DNA of 64,000 bases from positions 32,457 to 96,456 of the forward strand of contig SVMX01000003.1 of assembly GCA_015067175.1 (NCBI GenBank), in the 5' to 3' direction. This stretch comes from Oscillospiraceae bacterium (GTDB lineage Bacteria > Bacillota > Clostridia > Oscillospirales > Ruminococcaceae). Position numbers and translations under genes: made by a program. The notes below the pieces were generated by a model. The model ran no database searches, had not been told where the DNA came from, and saw nothing but the letters and a program-made list of their open reading frames with translations. Shown piece after piece: positions 17,160-26,113 of this stretch. Numbering within the stretch: the first letter of the stretch is position 1; every line of letters starts with the position of its first letter.

Positions 17160-18158
17160 TTAATACTTGTTGGAGTGAGCCTTAACGTACTCAACAACTT
17201 CCTCGGCATAGCAGAATGCCATGGATACGCAGGTGTCTGCGCAGCCGTAGTAGATTGCAATTCTGCCTGTGTCCTTATCGCAGAGTGCAGCGCAGGGGAA
17301 TGCAACGTTCTGAACGTCGCCTACGCACTCATAGTACTCTCTGGGGTTGAGGAGGTATTCCTTGCAGCGATACTTAACCTTCCAGGGCTGATCCTTGTCG
17401 AGAATGCAAGCGCCGAAGCTGTATACAAAGCCGTTGCAGGACTCGAGAACGCCGTGGTAGAATACCAGCCAGCCCTCGCTTGTTTCGATCGGGATAGGGC
17501 CTGCGCCGATCTTCTTGGATTCCCAGCCTCTGTCGGGAGCCATAACGTGTCTGTGCTTGCCCCAGTATGTCATATCCTTGGAGTGAGAGAGGTACATATC
17601 ACCGAAAGGTGTGTGACCGCTGTCAGAGGGACGGGAGAACATTACATACTCGCCGTTTATCTTTCTGGGGAACAGAACGCCGTTTCTGTTGAAGGGGAGG
17701 TATGCGTTTTCGCACTGGTGGAACTCCTTGAAGTCCTTTGTCCAGCCCACGCCGATAGTGGGCTTCCAGCCGTATGCGTTGCACCATGTGATCCAGTATC
17801 TGTCTTCGATCCATACGCAGCGGGGATCGTAGCCGTACTGCCAGGGATTAGCCTCAGCGGTGAGGGGATCGTCGTTTATCCACTCAACCTTTTCGGGGTT
17901 GATGTTCCAGTGGATACCGTCATCGGAGAAGCCTGCATGGATTGCCATGTTTCTCTCCTTGTCGTCTACACGGAACACACCTGCAAACTTGCCCTCAAAG
18001 GGAACAACTGCAGAGTTGAAGATGGAGTTGCTTGTGGGAAGCAGGTCGCGGGGAATGATGGGGTTAGCGTCGCAGCGCCAGATAACGTCCTTGCAGCCCT
18101 CGGGACGATCCTGCCAAGGCATATTGGGAATGCTCTGTCCGATGATTTCTAAGCTCAT
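17160..18158 (-). CDS. Beta-1,4-mannooligosaccharide phosphorylase (GH130)
   Basis: The 332-residue five-bladed beta-propeller enzyme has no signal peptide and is cytoplasmic. It should release mannose 1-phosphate from the non-reducing end of beta-1,4-mannooligosaccharides (EC 2.4.1.319). Diagnostic parts: ANPIIPRDLLPTSNSIFNSA (31-50), the general acid Asp111 in YGYDPR, FNRNGVLFPRKINGEYVMFSRPSDSGHTPFGD (about 165-196), and KKIGAGPIPIETSEGWLVFYHG. The sequence matches R. albus RaMP2 (GH130_2) as I remember it, more than the mannosylglucose phosphorylase RaMP1. Together with the epimerase at 5273 it suggests mannan use. It stands alone, with its own promoter. Confidence 0.88.
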   Translation of the reverse strand: MSLEIIGQSIPNMPWQDRPEGCKDVIWRCDANPIIPRDLLPTSNSIFNSAVVPFEGKFAGVFRVDDKERNMAIHAGFSDDGIHWNINPEKVEWINDDPLTAEANPWQYGYDPRCVWIEDRYWITWCNAYGWKPTIGVGWTKDFKEFHQCENAYLPFNRNGVLFPRKINGEYVMFSRPSDSGHTPFGDMYLSHSKDMTYWGKHRHVMAPDRGWESKKIGAGPIPIETSEGWLVFYHGVLESCNGFVYSFGACILDKDQPWKVKYRCKEYLLNPREYYECVGDVQNVAFPCAALCDKDTGRIAIYYGCADTCVSMAFCYAEEVVEYVKAHSNKY

Positions 18159-18232
18159 GGTCTTTACCTCTCTTAATTTTTATTTGTTATATTTGATACA
18201 CACGGTCGCACCGCGCTGTACCTGTTGAGTTA

Positions 18233-18261
18233 AGTATATCAAATGACAGGCGAAATTTCAA
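18233..18261 (-). promoter_or_regulatory. Promoter of the GH130 gene
   Basis: Minus strand: TTGAAA (18256-18261), 17-bp spacer, TATACT (18233-18238). An inverted repeat, TTTGATACAC (about 18192-18201) against GTATATCAAA (18234-18243), overlaps the -10 region and may be an operator or leader hairpin. The rest of the gap 18159-18535 is AT-rich, plus the palindrome at 18485. Confidence 0.65.
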
Positions 18262-18484
18262 TAGACTTTTTGGATAAATATTGTGTATTTTTTTGGTGTA
18301 TGTTTACTTAAAAAACTTTGCTTAATTGTTTGTTTTTTACTTAAATTTTCGGCGCGTATACAAAAATGTTATGCAAAATCTGCTTTAGCTTTTAATTTGT
18401 GGTGTTTTATGGTATTATGTATAGTAGAATTTATGAACTGTTGGTAAAAAAGTGCGACTTGTGTTTGATTTTTCCGTCTGAATG

Positions 18485-18496
18485 TATGAGCTCATA
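18485..18496. promoter_or_regulatory. 12-bp perfect palindrome before the second sigma gene
   Basis: TATGAGCTCATA, 40 bases before the start codon. Its position matches that of the palindrome before the third sigma gene at 43291-43306. Confidence 0.35.
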
Positions 18497-18535
18497 AAAG
18501 CGGCGCAGCCCCGTGCCGCTGAAAGGGGAATTTTT

Positions 18536-19087
18536 ATGACAGATGAACAGATCGTGGAGCTTTATTTCGACCGCGACGAAGCGGCAATAACTGAAACTCG
18601 CTCGGCATACGGCAGACTTTTGCAGAGCGTTGCATTCAATATCCTGCGAAACAAGCAGGACGCTGAGGAGTGCGAGAATGAAGCGTGTCTGCGTGCATGG
18701 AACAGCATACCTCCGAACAGACCGCAGCGGCTTTGCGCATATCTTTGCAAGATAGCGAGGCGCCTGGCGCTGGACAGATACGACTATAACAATGCCGCAA
18801 AGCGAGGCACAGCGCTGCCTATCGAGGAGCTGGAGGAGTGTTTAGCCTCAGCGGGCTGTGCAGAGGACAGGCTGAATGAAAGTGCTTTCACCGAGCTTCT
18901 GAACGGATTTCTTGCCGCGAGCGACCGCGATACTTGCGTGATATTTGTAAGGAGATATTGGTTTGGCGACAGCATTTCCGATATTGCAAAGCGCCTGCAC
19001 GCAAGCGAAAGCAAGGTAAAGACGCGCATTTCGCGCACACTGAAAAAGCTTCGCGAATACCTCAAAAAGGAGGGCTATGACCTATGA
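18536..19087 (+). CDS. ECF-like RNA polymerase sigma factor
   Basis: The 183-residue protein has region 2 (about 10-80: DAEECENEACLRAWNSIPPNRPQRLCAYLCKIARRLALDRYDY) and region 4 (about 120-178: DSISDIAKRLHASESKVKTRISRTLKKLREYL). It is the same length as, and clearly paralogous to, the sigma factor at 42723, sharing ELYF, EAAI-ET, DAEEC and AWNSIPPNRP. The start is ATG 18536 after AAAGGGG; an upstream in-frame ATG at 18485 lies in a palindrome without a site. It overlaps the next gene by ATGA, so translation is coupled. Confidence 0.85.
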   Translation: MTDEQIVELYFDRDEAAITETRSAYGRLLQSVAFNILRNKQDAEECENEACLRAWNSIPPNRPQRLCAYLCKIARRLALDRYDYNNAAKRGTALPIEELEECLASAGCAEDRLNESAFTELLNGFLAASDRDTCVIFVRRYWFGDSISDIAKRLHASESKVKTRISRTLKKLREYLKKEGYDL

Positions 19088-20958
19088 AAAAGTTAAACAA
19101 TGCACTTAACGATATCAACGACAGCTACATAGAAGAGGCGGTGAAAGCAACACGCCTTGAAAACAAAACAGCTAGAATCGTGCGGAATATCGCTGTTCCG
19201 TTGGCGTCTGCGGCGGCTGTTGCGGGTGTTTGTATCGGACTTAACGGCTTGGGTGTGTTTGGAACAAAACCGCAGGGCGTTGACCTGCTTCCTGCTGATT
19301 CGACAAGCTCGGATATGACATCTGCGTCCACTTCGGTGTCTGTTGACGACAGATTTGAGATCCCGCATAGGATAGATTTCCCAGAAGAGCTGCCTGTTGT
19401 GCAGATGACGCAGGACGATATCATGAGCGTTAAGTTCAGCGATGAGCAAAGACCCGATATGGTGTATGCAAGCAATACCGACGTTATTTTCACGGACGGC
19501 AGCGGCGGCTTATACATCTATGATATCAGCACAGAGCAGATGAAGCTTGCGGTTGATATATGGGGAAGCTTCGGGCTATCGGTAGATGGACTTGTGAACG
19601 AGGATATCGACTATGAAGAGGCGTTTGATGTTTTCGCGCTGATGGACGGTAAGATATACTGCACCTATACTTATAATACGCTTACACTAACAGGCAAGGA
19701 TTCGCCGACCGCTATGGAAGACTATCTGCTGGACACCGAGAAGCTTACTCTTACCAGAGATGAAACCATGCAAACGGCAGAAGTTGCTGTATACGATGGG
19801 CTTTACCCTATACCTGATGAGCCGTTTTATCATGCGCTTTCACCAAACGCCGCACGGATAGGCGATACAGGCGATTATGTGTTTATCCGTAATTCCATGG
19901 CGGATATCGGCCTTTTCCCAAGCTGCGATCTTCTGTATATAGAGCTGCGCCGCATTTCCGAAAATGAAGAGCCTGAGGACTGCATGGACGGAGGATTTTT
20001 CCCATTCAGTGATACAAGCGGCACGGAGGAGGATTTTGACCGCGAAAGCCTTATTGAATACCTTAAAGAGCTGCACGCGGATTTCAGCGGCGAGATCGTT
20101 TGCCCCGAGTTTGTTCAGCCACTTGATCAGATATTTGTCACCACGGAATTTGGCTATGACGAGTGGAGGGGCAGCGGACACAGTGGCATTGACCTTGCGG
20201 CAGAGCTGGGCGACCCCATATATGCGGCGGCAGACGGAACAGCCTACACTCATAAGCAAGAGGACGGCTGGTTTGGCGGCTACGGAAACACTGTTATAAT
20301 TCAGCATGACGGTGGCTATTTCACGGTATATGCCCATGTAAATGAAATTCATGTAACAGACGGCGAAAAGGTAACTGCGGGGCAGCATATCGCAGACGTA
20401 GGCTCAACAGGTTGGAGCACAGGCCCGCATCTGCATTTTGAGGCTAGGGCCGGTCTTGAGCCGATACAGCCTAGCGCTTACACCGAGGGCTTTGGCTCAT
20501 GGGGCTGGTATTTTGAAGTTTCTCTGCCGTATGCTATTTATATGGCGTATTCGGGTGTATCCTACAACGGCGCTGATATAGCGCTTGAGTGTCCCGTAAC
20601 GGCAGTACACGTTGATGAAGCTGCGACAGAGGAGCCGCTTCTCGACAGAGAAAAGAGCGAGATAACGTATTTCGCGGCAAGCGACGAGCCCACTGTGAGC
20701 GCGTCTGCAGGCGGTCAAGTGATATACGTCGGCGGCTACATGGCTAAGGAAAAGGGAACTTGCGTTGCTGTAATGCACGATGACGGCTACGTTGTTGTGT
20801 ACCGCAGATTGTCCTCCGTAAGTGTGGAGGCTGGTGACATCGTCAGCACAGGCGATATTCTCGGTGAAGTCGGCGAGGAAAGCGAGTGCATTGTTGAGGT
20901 AATTATAAATAAGGCGTGCGAAAAAGTGCCTATCAGCTACATTACTTTTAAAAATTAA
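19084..20958 (+). CDS. Membrane-anchored sigma-factor partner with M23 peptidase domain
   Basis: The 624-residue protein has a cytoplasmic N-terminus (1-37), one membrane segment (about 38-58) and an extracellular region. An M23/LytM domain lies at about 355-470 with intact zinc ligands (HSGID about 366, HLHF about 451). A second, degenerate lysostaphin-like fold lies at 535-620 (VSASAGGQVIYVGGYMAKEKG) without the histidines. The N-terminal MKKLNNALNDINDSYIEEAVKA resembles the partner at 41317 (MKNNEKLLNIIGDMDEQLI). Fusing a peptidoglycan-binding domain to a likely anti-sigma tail suggests sensing of wall structure. The M23 call is firm; the anti-sigma role is inferred from operon order. Confidence 0.78.
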   Translation: MKKLNNALNDINDSYIEEAVKATRLENKTARIVRNIAVPLASAAAVAGVCIGLNGLGVFGTKPQGVDLLPADSTSSDMTSASTSVSVDDRFEIPHRIDFPEELPVVQMTQDDIMSVKFSDEQRPDMVYASNTDVIFTDGSGGLYIYDISTEQMKLAVDIWGSFGLSVDGLVNEDIDYEEAFDVFALMDGKIYCTYTYNTLTLTGKDSPTAMEDYLLDTEKLTLTRDETMQTAEVAVYDGLYPIPDEPFYHALSPNAARIGDTGDYVFIRNSMADIGLFPSCDLLYIELRRISENEEPEDCMDGGFFPFSDTSGTEEDFDRESLIEYLKELHADFSGEIVCPEFVQPLDQIFVTTEFGYDEWRGSGHSGIDLAAELGDPIYAAADGTAYTHKQEDGWFGGYGNTVIIQHDGGYFTVYAHVNEIHVTDGEKVTAGQHIADVGSTGWSTGPHLHFEARAGLEPIQPSAYTEGFGSWGWYFEVSLPYAIYMAYSGVSYNGADIALECPVTAVHVDEAATEEPLLDREKSEITYFAASDEPTVSASAGGQVIYVGGYMAKEKGTCVAVMHDDGYVVVYRRLSSVSVEAGDIVSTGDILGEVGEESECIVEVIINKACEKVPISYITFKN

Positions 20959-21005
20959 CGTGGCACTTCGGGCTTAATACCTATTAAATCGTATCCCAAA
21001 TAGCA

Positions 21006-21036
21006 AAACGGTATCGTCTTTTTGGCGATACCGTTT
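21006..21036. terminator. Terminator-like hairpin between convergent transcripts
   Basis: Perfect 11-bp stem AAACGGTATCG / CGATACCGTTT with a T-rich loop, between the sigma-2 operon and lysS. T runs are weak on both strands. A 10-bp direct repeat TTGGTCGTAA follows at 21067 and 21078. Confidence 0.55.
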
Positions 21037-21131
21037 ACTGTTATGTGTTTGAACGTGTTCCCTTTGTTGGTCGTAAATTGGTCGTAAGTTGTGCTGATAT
21101 CAACCAACAAATGGCTTAACCATCGGGTTTA

Positions 21132-22637
21132 TCAGCTTATAGGCTTCATTGTGGGGAACAGCAGAACATCTCTGATGCTTGCGGAGTCAGTCAGCAGCAT
21201 AACAAGTCTGTCGAAGCCGAAGCCAAGACCGCCTGTCGGGGGCAGACCGTACTCAAGTGCAGTGATAAAGTCCTCGTCAACCTGAGCGTCGTTGCCGCCC
21301 TGTGCGCGCTTTGCAGCAACCTGCTTAACGAAACGCTCGCGCTGGTCGATTGGGTCGTTAAGCTCGGAGAATGCATTTCCGAACTCTGTACCGTTGATGA
21401 AGTACTCAAAGCGCTCTGTGAATGCGGGGAAATCGGGCTTTCTCTTAGCGAGCGGAGAGTTTTCAACGGGATAATCATAAATAATGGTAGGCTGAATGAG
21501 TTTGTCCTCGACAAAAGCCTCAAAGAAAGCTATCAGAACGTGTCCCTTTGTGGAGTTATCATCAAGCTCGTCCTCAATGTGGTGCTCCTTAGCGCACGCT
21601 CTTGCAGCAGCGTCGTCAGCCCAGTCGAAGTAGTCAACACCTGCGTACTTCTTTACAGCCTCGATCATTGTAAGGCGCTCCCAGGGTTTGCCGACAGCGA
21701 TCTCATGACCCATGTAGGGAACAGTATCGGTGCCGCAGACATTCAGTGTAACTGTTCTGTAAAGATCTTCGATAAGATCCATCATTCCGAAGTAGTCGAT
21801 GTAAGCCTGATACATCTCGATAGAGGTGAACTCAGGGTTGTGAGTAGCGTCCATACCCTCGTTGCGGAAGATACGTCCTACTTCATATACCTTATCAAAG
21901 CCGCCGACGATAAGGCGCTTTAAGTACAGCTCTGTTTCGATACGCATATACATATCTATATCAAGAGCATTGTGGTGAGTCTTGAACGGACGTGCGGCAG
22001 CACCAATCTCCAGTGTGTGGAGAACAGGAGTGTCAACCTCGATATATCCGTGAGAATCAAGGAAGTGTCTTATCTCACGCAGAATAAGAGAACGCTTTAC
22101 GAAAGTATCCTTGTTTTCGGGGTTTGCGATAAGGTCGAGGTAACGCTTTCTGTAACGCTCCTCCTTGTCCTTTAAGCCGTGCCACTTTTCGGGCAGGGGA
22201 AGCAGGGACTTTGACAGCAGAACTATCTCCTCGGCGTGAACAGATATCTCGCCCATCTTGGTGCGGAACACCTTGCCCTTTATACCGATGATATCGCCGA
22301 TATCCCACTTTTTAAATTCAGCGTATACGTCCTCGCCGACATCGTCCTTGCGCACATATACCTGCATTCTGTCAGAGGCGTCGCGGATATCCATAAAGCT
22401 TGCCTTGCCCATGATGCGGCGGGTCATCATTCTGCCCGCGATGGTAACATCTGTGTTTTCAAGCTCGTCAAAGCGATCGCGTATTTCATTATTATAAATA
22501 GATACGTCGAATTTTGTTATCTTATAGGGATCCTTGCCTGCGTCTTTCAGAGCGGCAAGCTTTTCAAGTCTTACGCGGTGCTGCTCGTCCAGCTCCTCCG
22601 CGGTAAGCTCTGTCATTTCAAGCTGTTCGTCTGCCAT
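21132..22637 (-). CDS. lysS: Lysine--tRNA ligase, class II
   Basis: The 501-residue LysRS charges tRNA-Lys. The anticodon-binding OB fold is at about 55-155 (VTIAGRMMTRRIMGKASFMDI) and the class II catalytic core at 175-501, with motif 2 YEVGRIFRNEGMDATHNPEFT (about 255-275) and motif 3 GLGFGFDRLVMLLT (about 475-488). In the GGAAARPF loop the usual GGAA reads IGAA. It begins at TAATG overlapping the greA stop by one base, behind GGAGGAAGA, as the last gene of the ftsE-to-lysS run. Confidence 0.97.
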   Translation of the reverse strand: MADEQLEMTELTAEELDEQHRVRLEKLAALKDAGKDPYKITKFDVSIYNNEIRDRFDELENTDVTIAGRMMTRRIMGKASFMDIRDASDRMQVYVRKDDVGEDVYAEFKKWDIGDIIGIKGKVFRTKMGEISVHAEEIVLLSKSLLPLPEKWHGLKDKEERYRKRYLDLIANPENKDTFVKRSLILREIRHFLDSHGYIEVDTPVLHTLEIGAAARPFKTHHNALDIDMYMRIETELYLKRLIVGGFDKVYEVGRIFRNEGMDATHNPEFTSIEMYQAYIDYFGMMDLIEDLYRTVTLNVCGTDTVPYMGHEIAVGKPWERLTMIEAVKKYAGVDYFDWADDAAARACAKEHHIEDELDDNSTKGHVLIAFFEAFVEDKLIQPTIIYDYPVENSPLAKRKPDFPAFTERFEYFINGTEFGNAFSELNDPIDQRERFVKQVAAKRAQGGNDAQVDEDFITALEYGLPPTGGLGFGFDRLVMLLTDSASIRDVLLFPTMKPIS

Positions 22638-23125
22638 TATTCTTCCTCCTTTTTGCTGATGTTGAGAATTTCAAACTGGATCATGCCCGAGGGAGTTTCA
22701 ACGTCAACGACCTCGCCGATCTTTCTGCCGATGAGGGCTGCGCCAATAGGAGATTCGTCAGACATCTGACCCTTGTCGATGTTAGCCTCGCTTGTGCCAA
22801 CGATCTGGAATTCCATCTCCTCGTCCATATCCATATCAAGTATTTTAACAACTGTACCGATGCCGACCTTTTCTGTTGTGATATCGTCGGAATCAATGAC
22901 CTGAGCGTGAGCAAGTGTAGCTTCGATCTCTGCGATACGGGACTCTACGATACCCTGCTCGTTCTTTGCTTCGTCGTACTCACTGTTCTCGGAAAGGTCG
23001 CCGAATGAAAGGGCTACCTTGATCTTTTCAGCAACCTCACGGCGCTTGACGGTCTTGAGATTTTCAAGCTCCGCTTCAAGCTTTGCTACGCCGTCTTTTG
23101 TCAATACTGTAATAGGCTTGTTCAT
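22637..23125 (-). CDS. greA: Transcription elongation factor GreA
   Basis: The 162-residue protein has an N-terminal coiled coil (about 7-80; LEAELENLKTVKRREVAEKIKVALSFGDLSENSEYDEAKNEQ with the conserved acidic tip) and a C-terminal FKBP-like domain (85-160; SPIGAALIGRKIGEVVDVETPSG). It rescues backtracked RNA polymerase by stimulating transcript cleavage. It lies directly before lysS, an order common in Clostridia. Confidence 0.97.
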   Translation of the reverse strand: MNKPITVLTKDGVAKLEAELENLKTVKRREVAEKIKVALSFGDLSENSEYDEAKNEQGIVESRIAEIEATLAHAQVIDSDDITTEKVGIGTVVKILDMDMDEEMEFQIVGTSEANIDKGQMSDESPIGAALIGRKIGEVVDVETPSGMIQFEILNISKKEEE

Positions 23126-23170
23126 ATTAAGTTGTCCTCCGTTATATAAAAGTTAATAATTATATGCTGT

Positions 23171-24370
23171 TTATTGCGCTGCACTTGAGGCAGACATGAT
23201 CTCGATAGCTTTTTGAAGCTGTGTATCGTTTGCGTGGGTAAGATATTCGGGAAGAATATCCACATTGCGCTCTGCGGTATAGTCGGGCTTTATGCCTGTG
23301 CCGTCCCACGAGCCTGATTTTGAGAGATATATTTTTGCTGTGGAGATAGTGAGCGCGGTGCCGTCAGAAAACTCATAGGTGTTCTGCATAACAGCCTTGC
23401 CCACTGTCTGAGTGCCGACGATGATAGCGCCGTATTCGTCCTTCAACGCACCTGCGAAAAGCTCTGCGGCGGAGGCTGTGCCCTCGTCTACGAGTATCGC
23501 AGTTTTTGCTGTTATCGAAGTTTCTGCGCCTGTTTCAACGATCACCTTGCGGCTGCCGTCTGCATATTCTGCGGTTGCGATGACTGCCGAGGATATGAAT
23601 TTATCCAGTATAGGCTTCAGCGCACTTACAAGACCGCCGCTGTTCTGACGAAGGTCGATGATGAGCGAAGCTGTGTCAGCGTTTATAACTTCGTTCACGA
23701 CTGTGTTGAACTGCTCTGCGGTCTTTGCGTTGAAAGAGCTTATTCTGATATATGCGACATTGTTTTCAAGTATTTCACCTGTAACGGACTCTATATCAAG
23801 CTGCTGTCTGATAAGATTTACGGAGATCTCCTCGCCGTCGCGCAGAAGCTTCAGCGCAACGCGGGTTCCGACCTCGCCCGAAAGCTTTTCTTTTGCTGTG
23901 CCGGGTGCCATAGAGAGCAGGCTCTTGCCGTCTATCTCGGTTATCATATCGCCTGATTTCAAGCCATTGAGGTCAGCGGAGCTGCCGTTGTATACAGCGA
24001 TGATTTTGAGATAGCCGCTGCCGTCGTCCTCTACTTCAAAGCCTGCGCCGTGGATAACGCCGTTGTTTGCCTGCTGTATCTCATAATAAACGGAATCGGA
24101 CATATAGCTGGCGTATTTGTCACCGAGTCCTGAGATGTATCCGTCTATTACGCCGTTTTCGATGTTTTCTTCGCTGTAGTCGCCGATGAAATTCGTTCTA
24201 ACTGCTGCGTCTATCTCGCGCAGCTTAGCATACATACCCTCGTACTTTTCAGAGGTGCCTATCTTTGAATTATAGACATTCAGTGACACCGCCCATGTCA
24301 GCACAAAGGTTATTGCGCAGCCGATAGCAACAAGGCTTATCGCTACGCCGAGAGATATCTTTTTATTCAA
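23171..24370 (-). CDS. S41 family C-terminal processing peptidase
   Basis: The 399-residue exported serine protease has one N-terminal membrane anchor (about 7-30), an N-terminal helical region, a PDZ domain (about 95-185; GFEVEDDGSGYLKI, GLKSGDMITEIDGKSL) and an S41 catalytic domain (190-385). The Ser lies in EGTASAAELFAGAL (about 300) and the Lys in TVGKAVMQ (about 325). The start codon is TTG at 24370 with AAAGGA 9 bases upstream. It follows ftsX by 35 bp. Pairing of ftsEX with a CtpA-type protease is frequent in Firmicutes and suggests a link to septal wall hydrolysis. Confidence 0.88.
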   Translation of the reverse strand: MNKKISLGVAISLVAIGCAITFVLTWAVSLNVYNSKIGTSEKYEGMYAKLREIDAAVRTNFIGDYSEENIENGVIDGYISGLGDKYASYMSDSVYYEIQQANNGVIHGAGFEVEDDGSGYLKIIAVYNGSSADLNGLKSGDMITEIDGKSLLSMAPGTAKEKLSGEVGTRVALKLLRDGEEISVNLIRQQLDIESVTGEILENNVAYIRISSFNAKTAEQFNTVVNEVINADTASLIIDLRQNSGGLVSALKPILDKFISSAVIATAEYADGSRKVIVETGAETSITAKTAILVDEGTASAAELFAGALKDEYGAIIVGTQTVGKAVMQNTYEFSDGTALTISTAKIYLSKSGSWDGTGIKPDYTAERNVDILPEYLTHANDTQLQKAIEIMSASSAAQ

Positions 24371-24405
24371 GCTGAAGTTCCTTTCTTTCTGTTAAAGACT
24401 ATGGC

Positions 24406-25308
24406 TCAGACTTTGAGATGCTTTCCTGTGCTGATCACCGTACCTGCAGCACCGAGAAGCGCGCCTGCGGCACAGCTTATGCCGAGCACTGTCCATTTGA
24501 TGGAATCAAATGGGATAAGGTCGAAAAATCCGAACATCTGCCACAGTGTGATGTCGTTGCCGAACATGGAATATACAGCGTCGTAAATTACCCATGTAAG
24601 ACCCCAGGAGGCTGCTCCTGCAAGTATTCCTATAAACATACCCTCAACGAAGAACGGCGCCTTGATAAAGCCGTTTGTTGCACCGACATATTTCATGATG
24701 TTTATTTCGTTTCGTCTTGCGAAAACGCTGGTGCGTATGGAGTTTGACACTATAACTATACTTACTACGATAAGTGCGGCAAGCACTGCGATAGCAATAA
24801 CAGAGAAAGTGTTGCGGATATTCACAAGTATTCCCGCGAAGTCGTAGGGCGCCTGCACCTTTTCAACGCCGTCTATCTCAGATATCAGATTAACGACATG
24901 GCGGATTTTGGTGAGGTCTGCCGCACGCGCAAGGAACGTTTCGGGGATAGGGTTACGATCGAGATATTCAAGCAGCTCTGCCTGATCACCCATGTTCTCG
25001 CTGAAGTTTTTGAGACCCTCTTCTTTGGACACATACTGGATATCCATAAGGTCGCTGTTGCTTTCAAGAACGTTGCGTATATGGTCGATCTGACTTTGCT
25101 GAACATCTTCTTCGAGATATATTGCGATCTCGTTGGTATCTTCGATGTTGCCCATGATGATATTCACATTCAGCATGAGCAGTACTGTGCAGCCTACCAG
25201 CAAAAGACTTACCATCAGAATGCTGAAGCTTGCAAAGGACATGACGAAGTTTTTCCACACCGAGGATACGCCTTTTTTTACAAGGTATGTGACATTACTC
25301 GTCCTCAT
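24406..25308 (-). CDS. ftsX: Cell-division protein FtsX
   Basis: The 300-residue permease-like protein has four membrane segments (about 20-45, 170-200, 220-245, 265-290) and an extracellular domain between TM1 and TM2. With FtsE it transmits ATP hydrolysis across the membrane to activate peptidoglycan hydrolases at the septum. The start is ATG 25308 behind GGAGGTCAGA, overlapping the ftsE stop by 14 bp; an upstream in-frame ATG at 25332 lacks a site. Confidence 0.93.
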   Translation of the reverse strand: MRTSNVTYLVKKGVSSVWKNFVMSFASFSILMVSLLLVGCTVLLMLNVNIIMGNIEDTNEIAIYLEEDVQQSQIDHIRNVLESNSDLMDIQYVSKEEGLKNFSENMGDQAELLEYLDRNPIPETFLARAADLTKIRHVVNLISEIDGVEKVQAPYDFAGILVNIRNTFSVIAIAVLAALIVVSIVIVSNSIRTSVFARRNEINIMKYVGATNGFIKAPFFVEGMFIGILAGAASWGLTWVIYDAVYSMFGNDITLWQMFGFFDLIPFDSIKWTVLGISCAAGALLGAAGTVISTGKHLKV

Positions 25309-25981
25309 TCTGACCTCCGATATTCTCATCAAATGTAATGCTGCCGCCGTCGAGATTGATTATTCTGCCGCCGAAATGCTTTACGAGGTCGTGCTCGTGC
25401 GTTACCATTACAACGGTAGTGCCGCAGCGGTTTATTTCTTTCAGCAGCTCGACTATTTCATACGACAGCTTGGGGTCGATGTTACCTGTCGGCTCGTCTG
25501 CGATGATAAGTCCGGGGTCGTTTGCGAGCGCACGCGCGATTGCGACACGCTGCTGCTCACCGCCCGAAAGCTCCTTGGGGCGGCTTCTTGCCTTATGCGC
25601 AAGCTCTACAAGATTAAGCACATACGGAACACGCTGCTTTATAAATTTCATGGGCTGATCCGCGATGCGCAGAACGAACGCGATGTTTTCATACACGTTC
25701 AGCTCTTGGATAAGACGGAAGTCCTGAAACACCACTCCGATGGAGCGGCGGAATTTTGCTATCTTGTTGCCTTTAAGCTTTGACAGGTTATAGCCGTTGA
25801 CGAACACTCTGCCCGATGTGGGAGCCACTTCGCGCAGCAGCAGCTTCATCAGCGTGGATTTACCCGCGCCGCTCTCTCCGACGATGAACACAAATTCGCC
25901 GTCGTTTATCCTCAGGTTGATATCCTGAAGTGCGTCAACACCGCTTGAATAATGAACGTTGACGTTTTTTAGCTCTACCAT
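25295..25981 (-). CDS. ftsE: Cell-division ATP-binding protein FtsE
   Basis: The 228-residue ABC ATPase has Walker A GESGAGKSTLMKLLLREV, Q-loop VVFQDFRLI, signature LSGGEQQRVAIARAL, Walker B LIIADEPTGNID and the H-loop VTHEHDLV. It pairs with the overlapping ftsX. First gene of the ftsE-ftsX-ctpA-greA-lysS run; I see no clear promoter in the 130 bp upstream. Confidence 0.96.
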   Translation of the reverse strand: MVELKNVNVHYSSGVDALQDINLRINDGEFVFIVGESGAGKSTLMKLLLREVAPTSGRVFVNGYNLSKLKGNKIAKFRRSIGVVFQDFRLIQELNVYENIAFVLRIADQPMKFIKQRVPYVLNLVELAHKARSRPKELSGGEQQRVAIARALANDPGLIIADEPTGNIDPKLSYEIVELLKEINRCGTTVVMVTHEHDLVKHFGGRIINLDGGSITFDENIGGQNEDE

Positions 25982-26059
25982 GATAATACTCCTAACTTTA
26001 TGAATGGATACATTCCCCGACGGTGTTTATGTTTTTTTACCGCCTTAAATACATTCAAA

Positions 26060-26090
26060 GGCTGTCCCGAACGGTAAATTCGGGGCAGCC
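26060..26090 (-). terminator. Hairpin after the CdaR-type regulator
   Basis: GGCTG-x-CCCGAA against TTCGGG-x-CAGCC around a 6-base loop, 24 bp past the stop codon. There is no clean T run, so its terminator function is uncertain. Confidence 0.45.
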
Positions 26091-26113
26091 GCAGTTGTCG
26101 TTTTGTGTCGATA

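Noticed and set aside
21060-21092. Attachment site or integration scar (direct repeat TTGGTCGTAA)
   Set aside because: Just two 10-bp copies 11 bases apart, with no integrase, tRNA or foreign genes around.
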